This document shows, piece after piece, positions 13,201 through 23,421 of a DNA stretch of 64,000 bases (its first letter is position 1; each line of letters opens with the position of its first letter). The stretch is from Ancylostoma caninum (lineage: Eukaryota; Nematoda; Chromadorea; Rhabditida; Ancylostomatidae): contig JBAJFG010000495.1 in NCBI GenBank assembly GCA_037903475.1, positions 620,001 to 684,000 of the forward strand, read 5' to 3'. The notes under the pieces are model-generated. The model had not been told where the DNA came from. It made no database searches and was given only the letters and a program-made list of their open reading frames with translations. The position numbers and the translations under genes were made by a program.

Positions 13201-16200
13201 CTATGTAGCATCCTGCATCTCCAGTGTGATCGAGAATATTGGCTCGTACGACCTTTTGGCGAGAGTTTCACAACAAAGAGCACCACCCAAGAACGCTGTT
13301 AATCGGGCCATAATGGTTGAAGGTATTTCGTGGATTTTTTTTTATCGAGCCGTTTATAATCATTATTTATTCTACGAATTTTGAGTCTTCGCTCATTTCT
13401 AAAAAAAAAAAAACAGTGGTGTTACCGTAAGCGAATACCTTCAGTCCAATGGCGGACGCAGGGGAGGGGCCTCCCCGAGAATGGGCCGGCAAATTTTTGA
13501 AATTACTTCACATTACGTATAAAAATCTTGTATTAGTTCATTTTTATTGGTTTTTTTCTTCATTGTTGTTTTCAATATAATTTTTATTAATTATTTGTTA
13601 TTATAAATAAGGTTTTTTATTGATTTCATTTTCCGTCTGAGTCCCCAAAACGGCGGAGAATCCTCTTTTTTCCCACGCCTCCCTCCCGCCCACTTTGTGC
13701 GTCCGCCACTGCTTCAGTCTGTTTGCAAGACTCTCTCCATTAGTCCAAGAATATTTCGTCATAGGGTTTTAGAAAAGTGAATTCCTTGTAGATTAATTTG
13801 CTCCAAGTTTATCCTAGGATGTTTCTCTCCTAATTCTCAGACAAATACGGAGGCCGATTTAGGTGTGGGAAGGTAGGGAGGGGGAGGGGGGGGGGGGCGT
13901 CCTTTTGTTCCCTACGATATTTCATTTACTGTTGCTGAATGGCAAAATTGCGACCAAAAACATTAGTTATGATCTATATAACCTGAGAATTAACCTTTGA
14001 AAGGTCATGAAGCAAAAAATCCGCCCTTTTGCGAGAAGATTGTGAAGAAGTAGGTCAGCGGACGCCGCAACATGAAGGTCTGTTATGAGTGATTTTACAA
14101 GGATTTTCTACCAAAGATCTTCAAAAAAAGTGATTATAAATTTATGGATTTATTATTATTATTTGTTATTAATAGATAATTGTTAGTAGATTTATTATTA
14201 ATTCATCAAAATAATAGCAATATGCGATGTAAGACTGGGATGCCGTATGGTAGTAACCATACACAGAATTTCTTAATACAGAGAAAAATCCTTACTTGAC
14301 CGAGATCACATGCTGGTAAAGAAGACCCCAACAATATATTGAAGAAACCACTTACGTCACAATCATTTTTGAGGTTTTCATGTAAAAATAATCTCCAGGA
14401 CCTCCCGATCAAAATGGTATGTGTGATTACATGCAAAATTACAGAGAAATCAGCATTTGAGCGCCTAATTTTGCGGAGCTTGTGGGCGGAGCCAAGGCGG
14501 GATTACGTGGATTCCGCACCATACAGTCTCTTCGGGTCACACATACAGCGCACCTTCTATCCTTTCAGGAAGTAGATAATGAGGAACGTTCACGAGGAGT
14601 ACAAATTTCCTCGACTGCACGACCGAGAGTGCGTTATTAAGAAACCTCGTCCTTCGTCCTTTGCCTCGTCCATGGCTCCACCCAAAGGCTCCTCAACAAC
14701 TGAGGCTCATAAACGCATTCTTCTGTACTGAAATCACGCACACCATTATGCCTGAATTTTAAGATAGGAGTCCCTATACTTTTGAATCTGCCGCGTTACC
14801 ATTGAGCACCCGACCTAATTAGTCAGTTTTCAGGCCTTGGCAGCATGTTGGCGGCAGTTATGGGTGTGAGCACAGGTGTGACAACATACGCTGAGAACAT
14901 AGCACTCATCCATATAACGAGAGTGAGTAACTGGTGAGACAATCCATGGTATCACCTGTACCATCCTATGTGAATGAATGTATGGTGCATTCAAAACTGG
15001 TAGAAAATCTCATGGTTTTGCAGGTAGCAAGCCGTACAACTATGCAAATAGCAGGCGTTCTTCTGATTCTTCTGGGGCTGTTCACGAAAATGGCCGCTCT
15101 TCTAGCGTCTATTCCTGATGCGCTGGTTGGAGGAGTCCTTACGATGGGCATATCGATGATAGCTGGTGTTGCAATGAGTAACTTGCAGGTAGTTTTTCGT
15201 TATCCTTCAAGATAAAGGCAATTTTTCGAAGTTATGAAAAGATGATTGGAATCAAAGAAGGATATAAACATTGACGAAGACTCATAACGACCACAACATC
15301 CTGATTTCAGCTTATCGACTTGAAGCTTACCCGGAATCTGTCCATATTAGGGTTATCGCTGATGATTGGTTTGATAGTCCCCCTCCACCTCGAGAGATCC
15401 CCGTTTAGATCAGGTGAGGCAGGCTGAAAGCTTAACTACCAAAAAAAATTAACATACCCAAAAGAAATTGGAAACTTCAAACTGCTCTAGATGTATGAAA
15501 ATGCGATTTCAGTCTAACTATCTATACTCTTTACCAATCGAGTTGTCATTTAGGTAATAAGGAATGGGATCAAATCATTAATATGCTACTAAGCATCAAA
15601 ATGCTTGTTGGAGGAGTCGTCGCTGTGATTCTGGACAATACCGTACCAGGTACGGCTGCGTGTCATATTTTATGACGAAATAATATCGCCATAAGATTGT
15701 AAATCGATAAATTATTGGTAACTAATGAATGTATCATAGACATAGTTTCGCATAACTTTCCAAATTTCACAAATTACCGTAACTAGTACTGAAAATACAC
15801 TGTACTACTGCGTCAAGAAGAAAATCCAACCGCTGCAAACAATTCTCGAAATCGATCTTTAACCTTCGCTACAGAATTTGAACACAGTCTCCTACCACAC
15901 TTTCGTTTTCGAGATTTGTTTCTGGAAAATTAGAAGAGCCAGGAAAGCTGATCAAGATGGTATGCATAACTTCTTGAAAAAAAAAACGATGAAAAACAGT
16001 TTTTGAGCTCATTACTTAGGGCTAGGTTAGGGGACTCATACAGAAGAATGCAACGCTATATGTACGGTGCACTGCCGAGTTAATAGCTGCCCAAAATATT
16101 CCCAAAACGAACAGCTAAACAAATAGTGAGTTTTCAAAGCGTAATTGCAAGAAAACATTTGTTTGCTCCGATCTATGTATCATCATGATTCAAATTATAT

Positions 16201-16611
16201 AAAAATCTTTAAAAAAGCGAAGTAAACTAGGACACTCCTTTCCAGGGTTCACTCTCATGAAAGATTTTCACCGCAGTTGCAATAAAACTATCACAGCAAA
16301 CAGATTTTTCCGGAGTGCCCAGAAAAGAGTACATTTTAGGAGCAACGTTAAGACAGCGTGGATTACAAGTACTTGATGAGGACGAAAAGAAAAACACTAT
16401 TGAACAAGAAGATGAAGATGGCTACGCTTTTCCAGAATGTATAAATAGGTAAGCTCAAACAATTTCCCTGTGCGATGAAACATCAAGCAAATATTTCAGG
16501 GTACTTCGTGCTTTACCATTTTTACAACTACTACCTTTCCTTCCTAGTCATCCGCCACCAAAGCCGTCTCCGTCACGAGAAGAAAGCATATCTCCGACTG
16601 ATTCGGCGTGA
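10299..16611 (+). CDS. SLC23/NAT family nucleobase-ascorbate transporter (13 exons, 558 aa)
   Basis: An integral plasma-membrane permease of the NAT/NCS2 family, whose members carry nucleobases or ascorbate, usually by cation symport. Exons, all with GT-AG borders and matching phases: 10299-10388, 10463-10623, 12264-12399, 12449-12627, 12765-12888, 12950-13097, 13158-13322, 14834-14922, 15024-15188, 15311-15413, 15554-15649, 16340-16448, 16500-16611. The sum is 1677 nt ending in TGA, a normal family length. Family landmarks are visible: VPTLSAALMFGFQ at residues 18-30, the long hydrophobic helices, VIENIGSYD at 303-311, the signature ENIALIHITR at 355-364, and DNTVPGATLRQRG near 480-492. Three usually fixed positions differ: FGFQH is FGFQQ, ESIGD is ENIGS, and ENxG is ENIA. 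The start is the first ATG after the stop at 10263. Intron 2 holds a 64-bp tandem repeat and intron 7 a hAT-like MITE. The substrate cannot be told from sequence. Confidence 0.9.
11237..11430. repeat. Three-copy tandem repeat, about 64-bp unit, in SLC23 intron 2
   Basis: Units begin near 11237, 11301 and 11366, each with TAAARGTGATYT, then TGATCRCCAAAA, then a GTAAATGTG/CGCATTTAC pair able to form a small hairpin. Copies 1 and 2 are closest and copy 3 has diverged. No coding role is apparent. A minus-strand open stretch further along the same intron (11643-11930) has no recognisable homology. Confidence 0.85.
13447..13711. mobile_element. hAT-like MITE (265 bp) with 8-bp target duplication, in SLC23 intron 7
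   Basis: The ends are inverted repeats: CAATGGCGGACGCA at the left and TGCGTCCGCCACTG at the right. The complement of the right end, CAGTGGCGGACGCA, is a typical hAT-superfamily terminus. The insertion is flanked by the identical octamer CTTCAGTC at 13439-13446 and 13712-13719, the 8-bp duplication expected of hAT transposition. The interior is AT-rich and non-coding, so the element depends on a transposase elsewhere. The left terminal base pattern (CAA for CAG) shows slight decay. Confidence 0.92.
14464..14660. repeat. Diverged copy of a repeat also present at 55050-55200
   Basis: The stretch AATGAGGAACGTTCACGAGG, followed by AGTACAAATTTCCTC, closely matches ATGAGGAACTCTCACGAAGA followed by GTACAAAGTTCCTC near 55127, with a further shared AGGCGGGA patch upstream in each. 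It lies in SLC23 intron 7. A weak inverted partner (CCATGGCTCCACCC) near 14670 suggests a decayed foldback element. Confidence 0.5.
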
Positions 16612-17244
16612 TATCTTTGTTAAAATTACTGTTTAATGTACATACTGCTTAATATAGACATTATTCGTCTTTCTCTTCGACATTTTATTAGAATTCCTGC
16701 TGACTATGAATAACACAACGTGGAACAATTCATGCAAAATCGAGAGCTTAAGTTATGCAACCCGAGCCCCACCAAACAATGACAAATACAAAATTGCAGA
16801 TCTTATTAGAAAAAGTAAGAAAAAAATGCGGAAGATCACAACAACCCGTAGTAGGAGGTGACAACAGAGAATAAATAGTGCAGAATGAAAATAAGCGTAA
16901 TACAAAAATAAGGCCTGATTCGATCATTGCACAAGAAAAGACCATCAAGAAGTGTGCATGGATGCGCATGAGTAAAAGTCCTGCTATTCTTGCTCGACAT
17001 CATCTGTACACCAAAATCTTTCTCGATATGAGCCAAGTTTGCGATCCAACTATAATAAGCAATTTGTAAAGCATTAAACTATGACATGATGACGGGATCA
17101 GATATGATGACTGTAACATGAATAATGACAACTACTCTTACAATTTCGACATTCATGCGAAGGCTGGCATGGAATAGAATGAATTTGATCTTTTTTCATG
17201 CGAAACTGGTTTCAAACAAAGAAAAGATGAACAACATATATCTC
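16612..17244. other. Convergent 3' intergenic interval between SLC23 and LARP7-like genes
   Basis: The two genes are transcribed towards each other with about 630 bp between stop codons. No canonical AATAAA was found just after either stop in the expected orientation. Minus-strand open stretches at 16748-17036 contain hydrophobic runs without family resemblance, so I do not extend the LARP7-like gene into them. Further 3' exons cannot be excluded. Confidence 0.45.
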
Positions 17245-20200
17245 CTAAATATTTAGATGACGAGCCGGACATGTGAGAGAAAACTGTATAATGAGAAATA
17301 ATCAAAAATTGGCCAAAATAGACTAACCGTCTGACGTCGCATTGTGGAAGAGAACTCCACAAAATGCCGATGTTGCTTGCCCAATTCATTACTGCTGCGA
17401 TTCGAGTCACGCCGTAGTGCCAAATACTCTTGTCTGAGCTCACGGTAACGAGCACTAGCAAATGAATTAAAATTCACTTCAGAAAATTAGATGACGAAAA
17501 ACAACATTTACATCAATTACTTACTATGGAAACACCTGCAGCTTCTCGAAATAATCGTTCACTGACCCATTTATGGTATGTGGACCAACTTCGTGTCTTC
17601 GTCTCTTACGGCATTTCCTGAAAAAAAAATGCAAGTTGCAGTGCAACCAGTTTTATAACTACATGATAAAATTTGAAGGAATACCTTCTTGTTTTCTTAG
17701 AAACTTGTTTTCGTGTGCTGCCGCGCTGCGAAGTCGATCTTTTCTTTTTGACAATGCTATTCCGCCTGTGTTCGCAGTTTTCACTATTGGAAGTGTTCAG
17801 TTCTCCAGAAACACAGTCACTACCAGACAGTATTTTCCCTAGAAAGAAATTAAATTAGTAGGTTATATACTAAATCAGAAGTCATATTTAGTGGTTTAAG
17901 CTTCATGTTAATATTGACGCATAATTTTTTTCAAGCTTAAAAAAACTGTGAGGGGAGAGCTAGGGCTCAATGGGTACATGGAATATGGATGATAACTCTT
18001 GCATTTCTGGTAGGCGGCATCCACTTCCCTTTACTCGGGTCATCTGTGTAGAGCTGGTAACCTCATCCAACCTCTTGCAGTTTTTTAGCGAACAACACAA
18101 ATGACCAGATCTGCATCGGTCCCTTCCTTGCCACTATGAAGGGCAAAATAAATCGAGCGTCTAAAACCATTCCAAGGGCCTTAAATGAAGTCAAAATCAA
18201 GCTTTTTTTTTGGGGGGGGGGGAATGAAAATAACATAGCAGGGAGGGCGCTTCCGGAAGGTTGCAAACACTTGAGTAGGAGCCAGAAAAGCGAGAAATCA
18301 CAAACAAATTGTAAAAAAAAACACAAAAATTGATTTAACAGTGTGGAAAATCTTCAAAGTATCACTGAAATTCGTCAAACTTACCGTTCTCTTGATCGAT
18401 GCCTTTACAATTTTTCTCTTGTTCAGCCGCTCGTGAAATTTTATGCGTCCTTCTATTAGCAGTACGTTCCTTCTTTATGATGGCTGCCTGCTGCCTTTTT
18501 AGTTTAATCAATAACATATTCTGAGCATATGTACGACGACGCCGACGTCGAGACAACCTGTGAAATATTAAGTTTTGGCAAAGTTCATGTAAATAATATG
18601 CTCATGATGCTTCATGCAGAACTTACCTTCTTATTTGAACGAGTAACCGCTGAAGCAATGGTACCAATGACTGAGAACTAGATTTCCTGCCTTCAGCTGG
18701 AGTGTTGTGAGAAAACGCCTTAGAAGTAAGTGGGTAAGATCACAGCCGAAGATTAAAACTATAAGAAAACTCACAACACACATCCTCTGACATGCCTCAG
18801 GTTCCGTGAATTGCACGAATGCGAAGGCCTTTGGGCGGCGTCCCATTTCATGCACTCCGTAAGCAGATCGAATAGGCCTTGAATGGGATCTAGGAAGATG
18901 CACCTGAAAGGTAACACGTGGAAATTAGATTTACGTGGAAGAAAATGAAAACGTTTTCATAAATAATCAGCACCTCAACAACAGATCCGAACTTCCTCGC
19001 TATTCGACGGATTTTCTCAGCAGTACAGCCTTCAGGAAGATTATCCTGAAAAGAATATTTGAACCTAGGCCGCTTCACGTTCATCTCATAATCAGACAAA
19101 CTTTGTAAAAAGAGTGGTCAAGAGTGGTCGATGACACACCAGGCCAAGACGTAGAACATCGAATGTGTTATTACGTGCTGCATGGAAGCAGTTCAGGTTT
19201 TCTTTTCTAAACTGTCAACAAAATGCATGCATATGTCCCTCTTGAGTAACGTTATAATGGCAGTAAACGATACCGCATTAAATATGCACCAAATCTTCCA
19301 ATTTTCTAAAATAATAGCTCGATTTTGACTATAAATATCCCTTTTGCAGCTATAATGCAGCGGTTAGCCATAGAGTGGGAAAGTTTGGTATGAAAATACG
19401 AAAATCATGAGTCTCCTTGAGTTCTCTTCACTTCACCATCACCATTTAGCTTGAACAAACAAAACTTTTAGCTATGGCATTGCCTTCTCTATTTTTCACA
19501 ACAATTTTTTTTTTTGCAAAACAGCTCCTGGCCATGAACAAGGTGATGGATTTGTCAACTCTGACCAAAGCGAGCAACACTGTGCTAGTTATAAAGATGA
19601 AACTTTTCTCTAAATCCGTGTAAACACAGCAAACTAAGGATGGGTTCGAAATTTACTTACCAGGTAAACAGTACAATCATCGACACTCCACTCTGTCACG
19701 CGGTACTTCACCATAAGCCTGTTTTCCACCGATCTTTCAATGTAGAACATATCAGTGATATTGTTTATGCTCTCAACGACTCTTCCAGGTAATGAGATTG
19801 CCTAAATTTGTCAATCAGCCAAACGTAATACCGCCTATGGATGAATAAAAACCTTTAACCAATCTTCTTCGCTCAATCCAACCGCCTTGACAACTTCCGA
19901 ATACGCAGCTTCTGAAAAAGAAACATTGACCACTCTCAACAACTACAGTCTTGTCCACAAAAAATGCTTACGAGGAGTGCCCGAATCATCCCGCGAAGTA
20001 AATAAGTGGCCTAAGGGCGAAGGAGAAGTCCTCAGTGCGATTTCTATCTGGAAAAAGGCAATCTTTGAGCAAAATGCAAAGCAAAACAAACGCGTTTTAT
20101 ACAATACCTTGTTCTTGATCAGCTCCCTCAGGCCCTTGGTTCTTTTCCTCTGACGCTTCTTCTTTACGTCGTTTCTGCATTCAATCTCAGACGTGGAAGC

Positions 20201-20791
20201 CGTTGATTCTGGCTGGGGGACGTCATGTCGCGCCTTTTTCTCTGGAGTTTTGATCTCTGAGGCCCCGGAACGACGCCTCTTTCCTGGGAATAAAATGCGT
20301 TAGAAATCCTAAAATTAAGAGAACAGATCCATTAGTTCAACAGTGTCAATTCCTTATCACAACCTTGTTATTCTATCTACAGATCTAAGAAGAGAAGAGC
20401 AATGCTACACTTTCAATGTGAAAACGATCAAGGGCAAAGTAGTTTTTGACTTCTGCAAGTTAAACGTTATGGGTAAAAACTGTGGTAAAGCAAATGCTTC
20501 GAGACAAATGTCCAACTATTCCATTTTTGCCCTCTTTTGTTGCGAGACTGGAAAAACGATTAGAATAGCTATCACGAGAGGTATGCGAGGAATTTCCTTG
20601 GAGGAGAAACGCCCTCGAAGTCTAGTACTCTGGTGGAAACACACTATTCTTATCGGTCCCCTTCTGGGAACCACAACTTTTGTGTTTGAATAAGCGTGTG
20701 AATTTAATGACCATGAGTCAATCTGCATTAATCATGTAATACGGAACAACAAAGCTGTAAACAAACCTCTGTTGTTTTGACAATTGACCAT
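17245..20791 (-). CDS. La-related, LARP7-like RNA-binding protein (13 exons, 451 aa)
   Basis: A nuclear-type RNA-binding protein. LARP7 proteins bind the 3' end of small Pol III RNAs. Exons on the minus strand: 20767-20791, 20108-20283, 19972-20047, 19853-19911, 19661-19801, 18974-19045, 18775-18903, 18627-18718, 18385-18557, 17685-17838, 17525-17617, 17328-17454, 17245-17283. They total 1356 nt with consistent phases and a TAG stop. Residues about 60-150 resemble a very divergent La motif. An RRM follows at about 153-226, with RNP2 TVYLDNLP from 156 and RNP1 KAFAFVQF at 208-215. Basic tracts (KRRRSG, KKKRQRKR, SRRRRRR near 259, RKCRKRRR) look like nuclear signals. ARYRELRQEYLALRR at about 398 recalls the conserved stretch before the second RRM of LARP7, but no C-terminal xRRM is visible. 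The first and last exons are least certain. The alternative is another La-family protein. Confidence 0.75.
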
Positions 20792-20824
20792 CCACCTTGT
20801 TACGTTAACAGTCAACAGAAGATA

Positions 20825-20835
20825 CTGAAATCTGG
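20825..20835 (-). promoter_or_regulatory. Candidate trans-splice acceptor for the LARP7-like mRNA
   Basis: On the minus strand CCAGATTTCAG ends 33 bases before the proposed ATG (20791). An acceptor so near the first ATG with no open upstream exon is the usual position for spliced-leader addition in nematodes. This is inferred from position and motif only. Confidence 0.4.
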
Positions 20836-21293
20836 AACATTTAACGAAAACTCTTTTTTAAGAAAACAAAAAACGGAAACGGAGCAAATATAGATTCATC
20901 AGTGCAGATGACGAGAGAGTTTTGATGTCAACGACATGTTGAAGGAACTCTAGGGAAAGAATCGAGAAACGATGAGAACCTGGTGAAAAATACGAATTCA
21001 ATAGAAAACTTTTCTTGTGGAATTTCGAATCACGGCCGTCGAAATAGGAACGTCTGCAACTACACTCAAAACACGCCATACGTCGCGCATTGAGGCTGAC
21101 GGTGGCCTCTTCCAAGCCGCAGCACGGGCTTCCCCGGGGCAAGTTGAGCTTCGTAGAGAGTAGGAAAATAAGGGAGGCTTGACATCGAGGTCGGACCTCG
21201 GGGAATTCCAGTTTTTGTTGTGTCCGAGGAAAGGATTACATTTGTAGAGGCGACCTTGGACGAAAAACGGCTTGGAGGAAGACAGCTCCTGCT
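20836..21293. other. Upstream flank of LARP7-like gene, no gene recognised
   Basis: A minus-strand open stretch at 20858-21142 includes cysteine- and arginine-rich residues but no recognisable domain. No other feature was seen before the TTAA element. Confidence 0.4.
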
Positions 21294-21717
21294 TTAAAGG
21301 CAGAGGTCCACCTCATTCTACCTGTTGGAAGTATTAACATATCGTAGACCTTCTGGCCATGTTGATCCCAGTAATGTATATCAACAGGCTCAAAAGCGAC
21401 GAAAGCCCCATTTTTGAAAGGGTCGAACTGGCTGTAAATTTGGAGCCCGGAGGCGGATCGCTCCAAAGTTCGATCGCTGTGCTGACTGCCTGCCACGGCT
21501 GCAGCGTTGGCCAACGAGTCTTGGCGTGTCCAACCGATAAGATCAACGGCTTCACACGTCAACTCAGGTTGGCAAACTGTTACAGACCCCGTTCCGGAAG
21601 ACGGGTTTAAAGGCGGTTTCGAGACAATTTATGTATACCGCTGGAATCAGCATGTCGAGGAGATGCATAATCCGCCATTAGCTCAACCACGAGAATGAGG
21701 TGGACCTCTGCCTTTAA
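21294..21717. mobile_element. TTAA-bounded MITE with AGGCAGAGGTCC ends (424 bp)
   Basis: TTAA-AGGCAGAGGTCCACCTCATTCT at the left is mirrored by AGAATGAGGTGGACCTCTGCCT-TTAA at the right, an inverted repeat of about 24 bp. The interior (about 21360-21650) is related to 49525-49860, sharing CCACGGCTGCARCGTTGGCC and GATAAGATCAACGGCTTC. It has the same TTAA-AGGCAG start as the elements at 5.7-7.0 kb, so it belongs to the same class. Open frames on both strands are repeat sequence, not genes. Confidence 0.85.
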
Positions 21718-22659
21718 GCGGTGCGCTGGAGGCGATGGAGTACGAAAAAAAAACTACAATTGGAGCAGATAATCTATAGCATTATGCTCCGAAGAAAATC
21801 CATGTAATCCCGCGAAGTCTACATCTCATGGATTTCCACCAATTTGCGTGAGAGGGGCGCTCAGGCGATACAACCAGTGTATGAAGGATTTCCCGAAATT
21901 TATGAGGATGAAAAACATGTATGATCCCATATCTTATGGGATATGATCCTCCATAGCCTATATTCATGAACGTTTCGTTCTCACCCAACGCACTCAGCTA
22001 AAGCAGGGCCCGGATGGATCATTGTGAGGATGGGTAATTAAATACCTGTGGTATGACTACCTATGGTTGGCAGCAGGGTATGGACAATGTCACATATGTG
22101 TGGGCATATTGATGAGCGCCAGGTAAAGGGTGAATTTTGGGACCTCAACTTGTTCATCGTGGGTAATGTCAGTGATGAATTCGGGCACAGGACGGCTTGT
22201 TCTCCCTGGCCTGCTTTGGCGGACGATCCAAAGACCGGATTCTAACTTCCTCATCCTAGCAGAAATTGTCTTTCTAGATTTTCACTGTTGGGTAATATAG
22301 TCCAAACTTTCCCTCTACCTAGCGAAACCATTGTATGACAGATTTAAGTAGCTTTAAGTTTATTTAGCCATGTTTTTCTAGCAAAGTTGCTCAACGTGGC
22401 GGAATTTTCTTATGTTGGAGAAGGTGGAGTCCGGGGAGTCCGGCCAGCCCTATACGAAATGTTTTCGAAATGCAGCAGGAACATAAGTGAAGTCCGAAGG
22501 GAATCTCTAGTGGAGTCAGCGATTCCACCAAACTTTCATTTGAAGTCAGCCGTTCTTCTGACACTGCCAGCACCAGATACCGTCGATGGTGTCCCACATT
22601 TTCGAGACTGCTGTACAAAAAGTCCTACTCTCATACTAAACAATCATCATGAGCAGCTC
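21718..22659. other. No recognised gene
   Basis: Unique-looking sequence. The open stretch at 22387-22860 (+) reads straight through the tRNA relic at 22660-22723 and has no family resemblance, so it is taken as chance. Confidence 0.4.
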
Positions 22660-22723
22660 GTGATGTCGGACCGCATGCCTCCTGTTTACGAGATAGAGGC
22701 TCTGACGCTGAACTATAGAGCTA
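22660..22723 (-). pseudogene. Decayed tRNA-Thr(CGU) relic
   Basis: Compared with the intact tRNA-Thr at 23350-23421 in the same orientation, this stretch keeps the CTCGTAA anticodon loop with CGT, a CTATAG-TCAG D-arm start and parts of the variable and T arms. The acceptor stem is not paired, the D arm has changed (GCTCAGTGG to GTTCAGCGT) and the T loop is lost. It is about 630 bp from the intact gene, suggesting an old local duplication. Confidence 0.7.
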
Positions 22724-22929
22724 CCCTACTTCTTGCTAAAGAAGGTTTACGTAAGGGTCGAAGTTCGTTGCAGATGAATCATCTTACGTGTGGTCATACT
22801 AGCAAATCCCGCATCATGAACAGAATTCATTTCCTCACATTATTTACGTTTTTTGTCTGACTACTCTCACAGAGATTTTTTTCTTTTTGTCTTCCAAATC
22901 CAATTTTCTAACAACTTCATCTCCTCTAG

Positions 22930-23170
22930 TAACTGTGCAGCACGAACGCAGCCCGAACGGCGTAATGGTTCGGGTTGAAACCCTAACAACAACGGTTGCC
23001 AGTTGCTGCCATTCTCCCCTTGATTGCTGCCGTCCCTCAGCAATTGCTGCTAAAGAGTCGACAGATTGAGCAGCAATCGAGGGGAGGATGGCAGCAACTG
23101 GCAACCGTTGCTGCTAGTGTTTCAACCCGAACCATTACGCCGTCTGGTCTGCGTTCGTCCTGCACAGTTA
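22930..23170. mobile_element. TA-bounded foldback MITE (about 241 bp)
   Basis: TAACTGTGCAG at the left is mirrored by CTGCACAGTTA at the right. The arms extend about 100 bp with long matching stretches (GGCGTAATGGTTCGGGTT, ACGGTTGCCAGTTGCTGCC, GATTGCTGC) around a short loop. TA at both tips fits a Tc1/mariner-type target. It has no coding content. It lies between the tRNA relic and the intact tRNA-Thr. Confidence 0.88.
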
Positions 23171-23349
23171 TCAGAGTTTGTAATCAGTCCTGCAAATTTC
23201 CAAGGTGGTAGAAACCCCAACATTCCTTTCCAAGCAAGTGTATCGACAGATACCCATTTGCATTACATACTCTTGCAACGAGTGCTAGAAAACCACAAGA
23301 AGATTAGAATTTTCGGGAGAAAATTTAGCTGAATAAGTCTTAAAATGGA

Positions 23350-23421
23350 TGCCTCCATGCGGGATTGAACCGCAGACCTTCTGTTTACGAGACAGACGCT
23401 CTGCCACTGAGCTATAGAGGC
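23350..23421 (-). tRNA. tRNA-Thr (anticodon CGU)
   Basis: Read on the minus strand this is a 72-nt, intronless cloverleaf. The 7-bp acceptor stem GCCTCTA/TGGAGGC has one G-U pair, followed by discriminator A. The D arm starts TAGCTCAGTGGCAGAGC (A box). The anticodon stem TCTGT/ACAGA encloses loop CTCGTAA, giving anticodon CGU for ACG codons. The T arm GCGG-TTCAATC-CCGC is a B box. A run of four T follows shortly after the 3' end (23342-23345, complement), enough for Pol III termination. All pairs expected of a working tRNA are present. Confidence 0.96.

Noticed and set aside
16321..16339. Earlier acceptor (CCGCAG, about 16276) for SLC23 exon 12
   Set aside because: It also keeps the frame but inserts residues between VP and GAT; the acceptor at 16339/16340 restores the VPGAT...RG family motif exactly.
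22387..22860. 157-codon open stretch on the plus strand
   Set aside because: It passes through a tRNA relic on the opposite strand, has no recognisable domain and lacks splice or start context.
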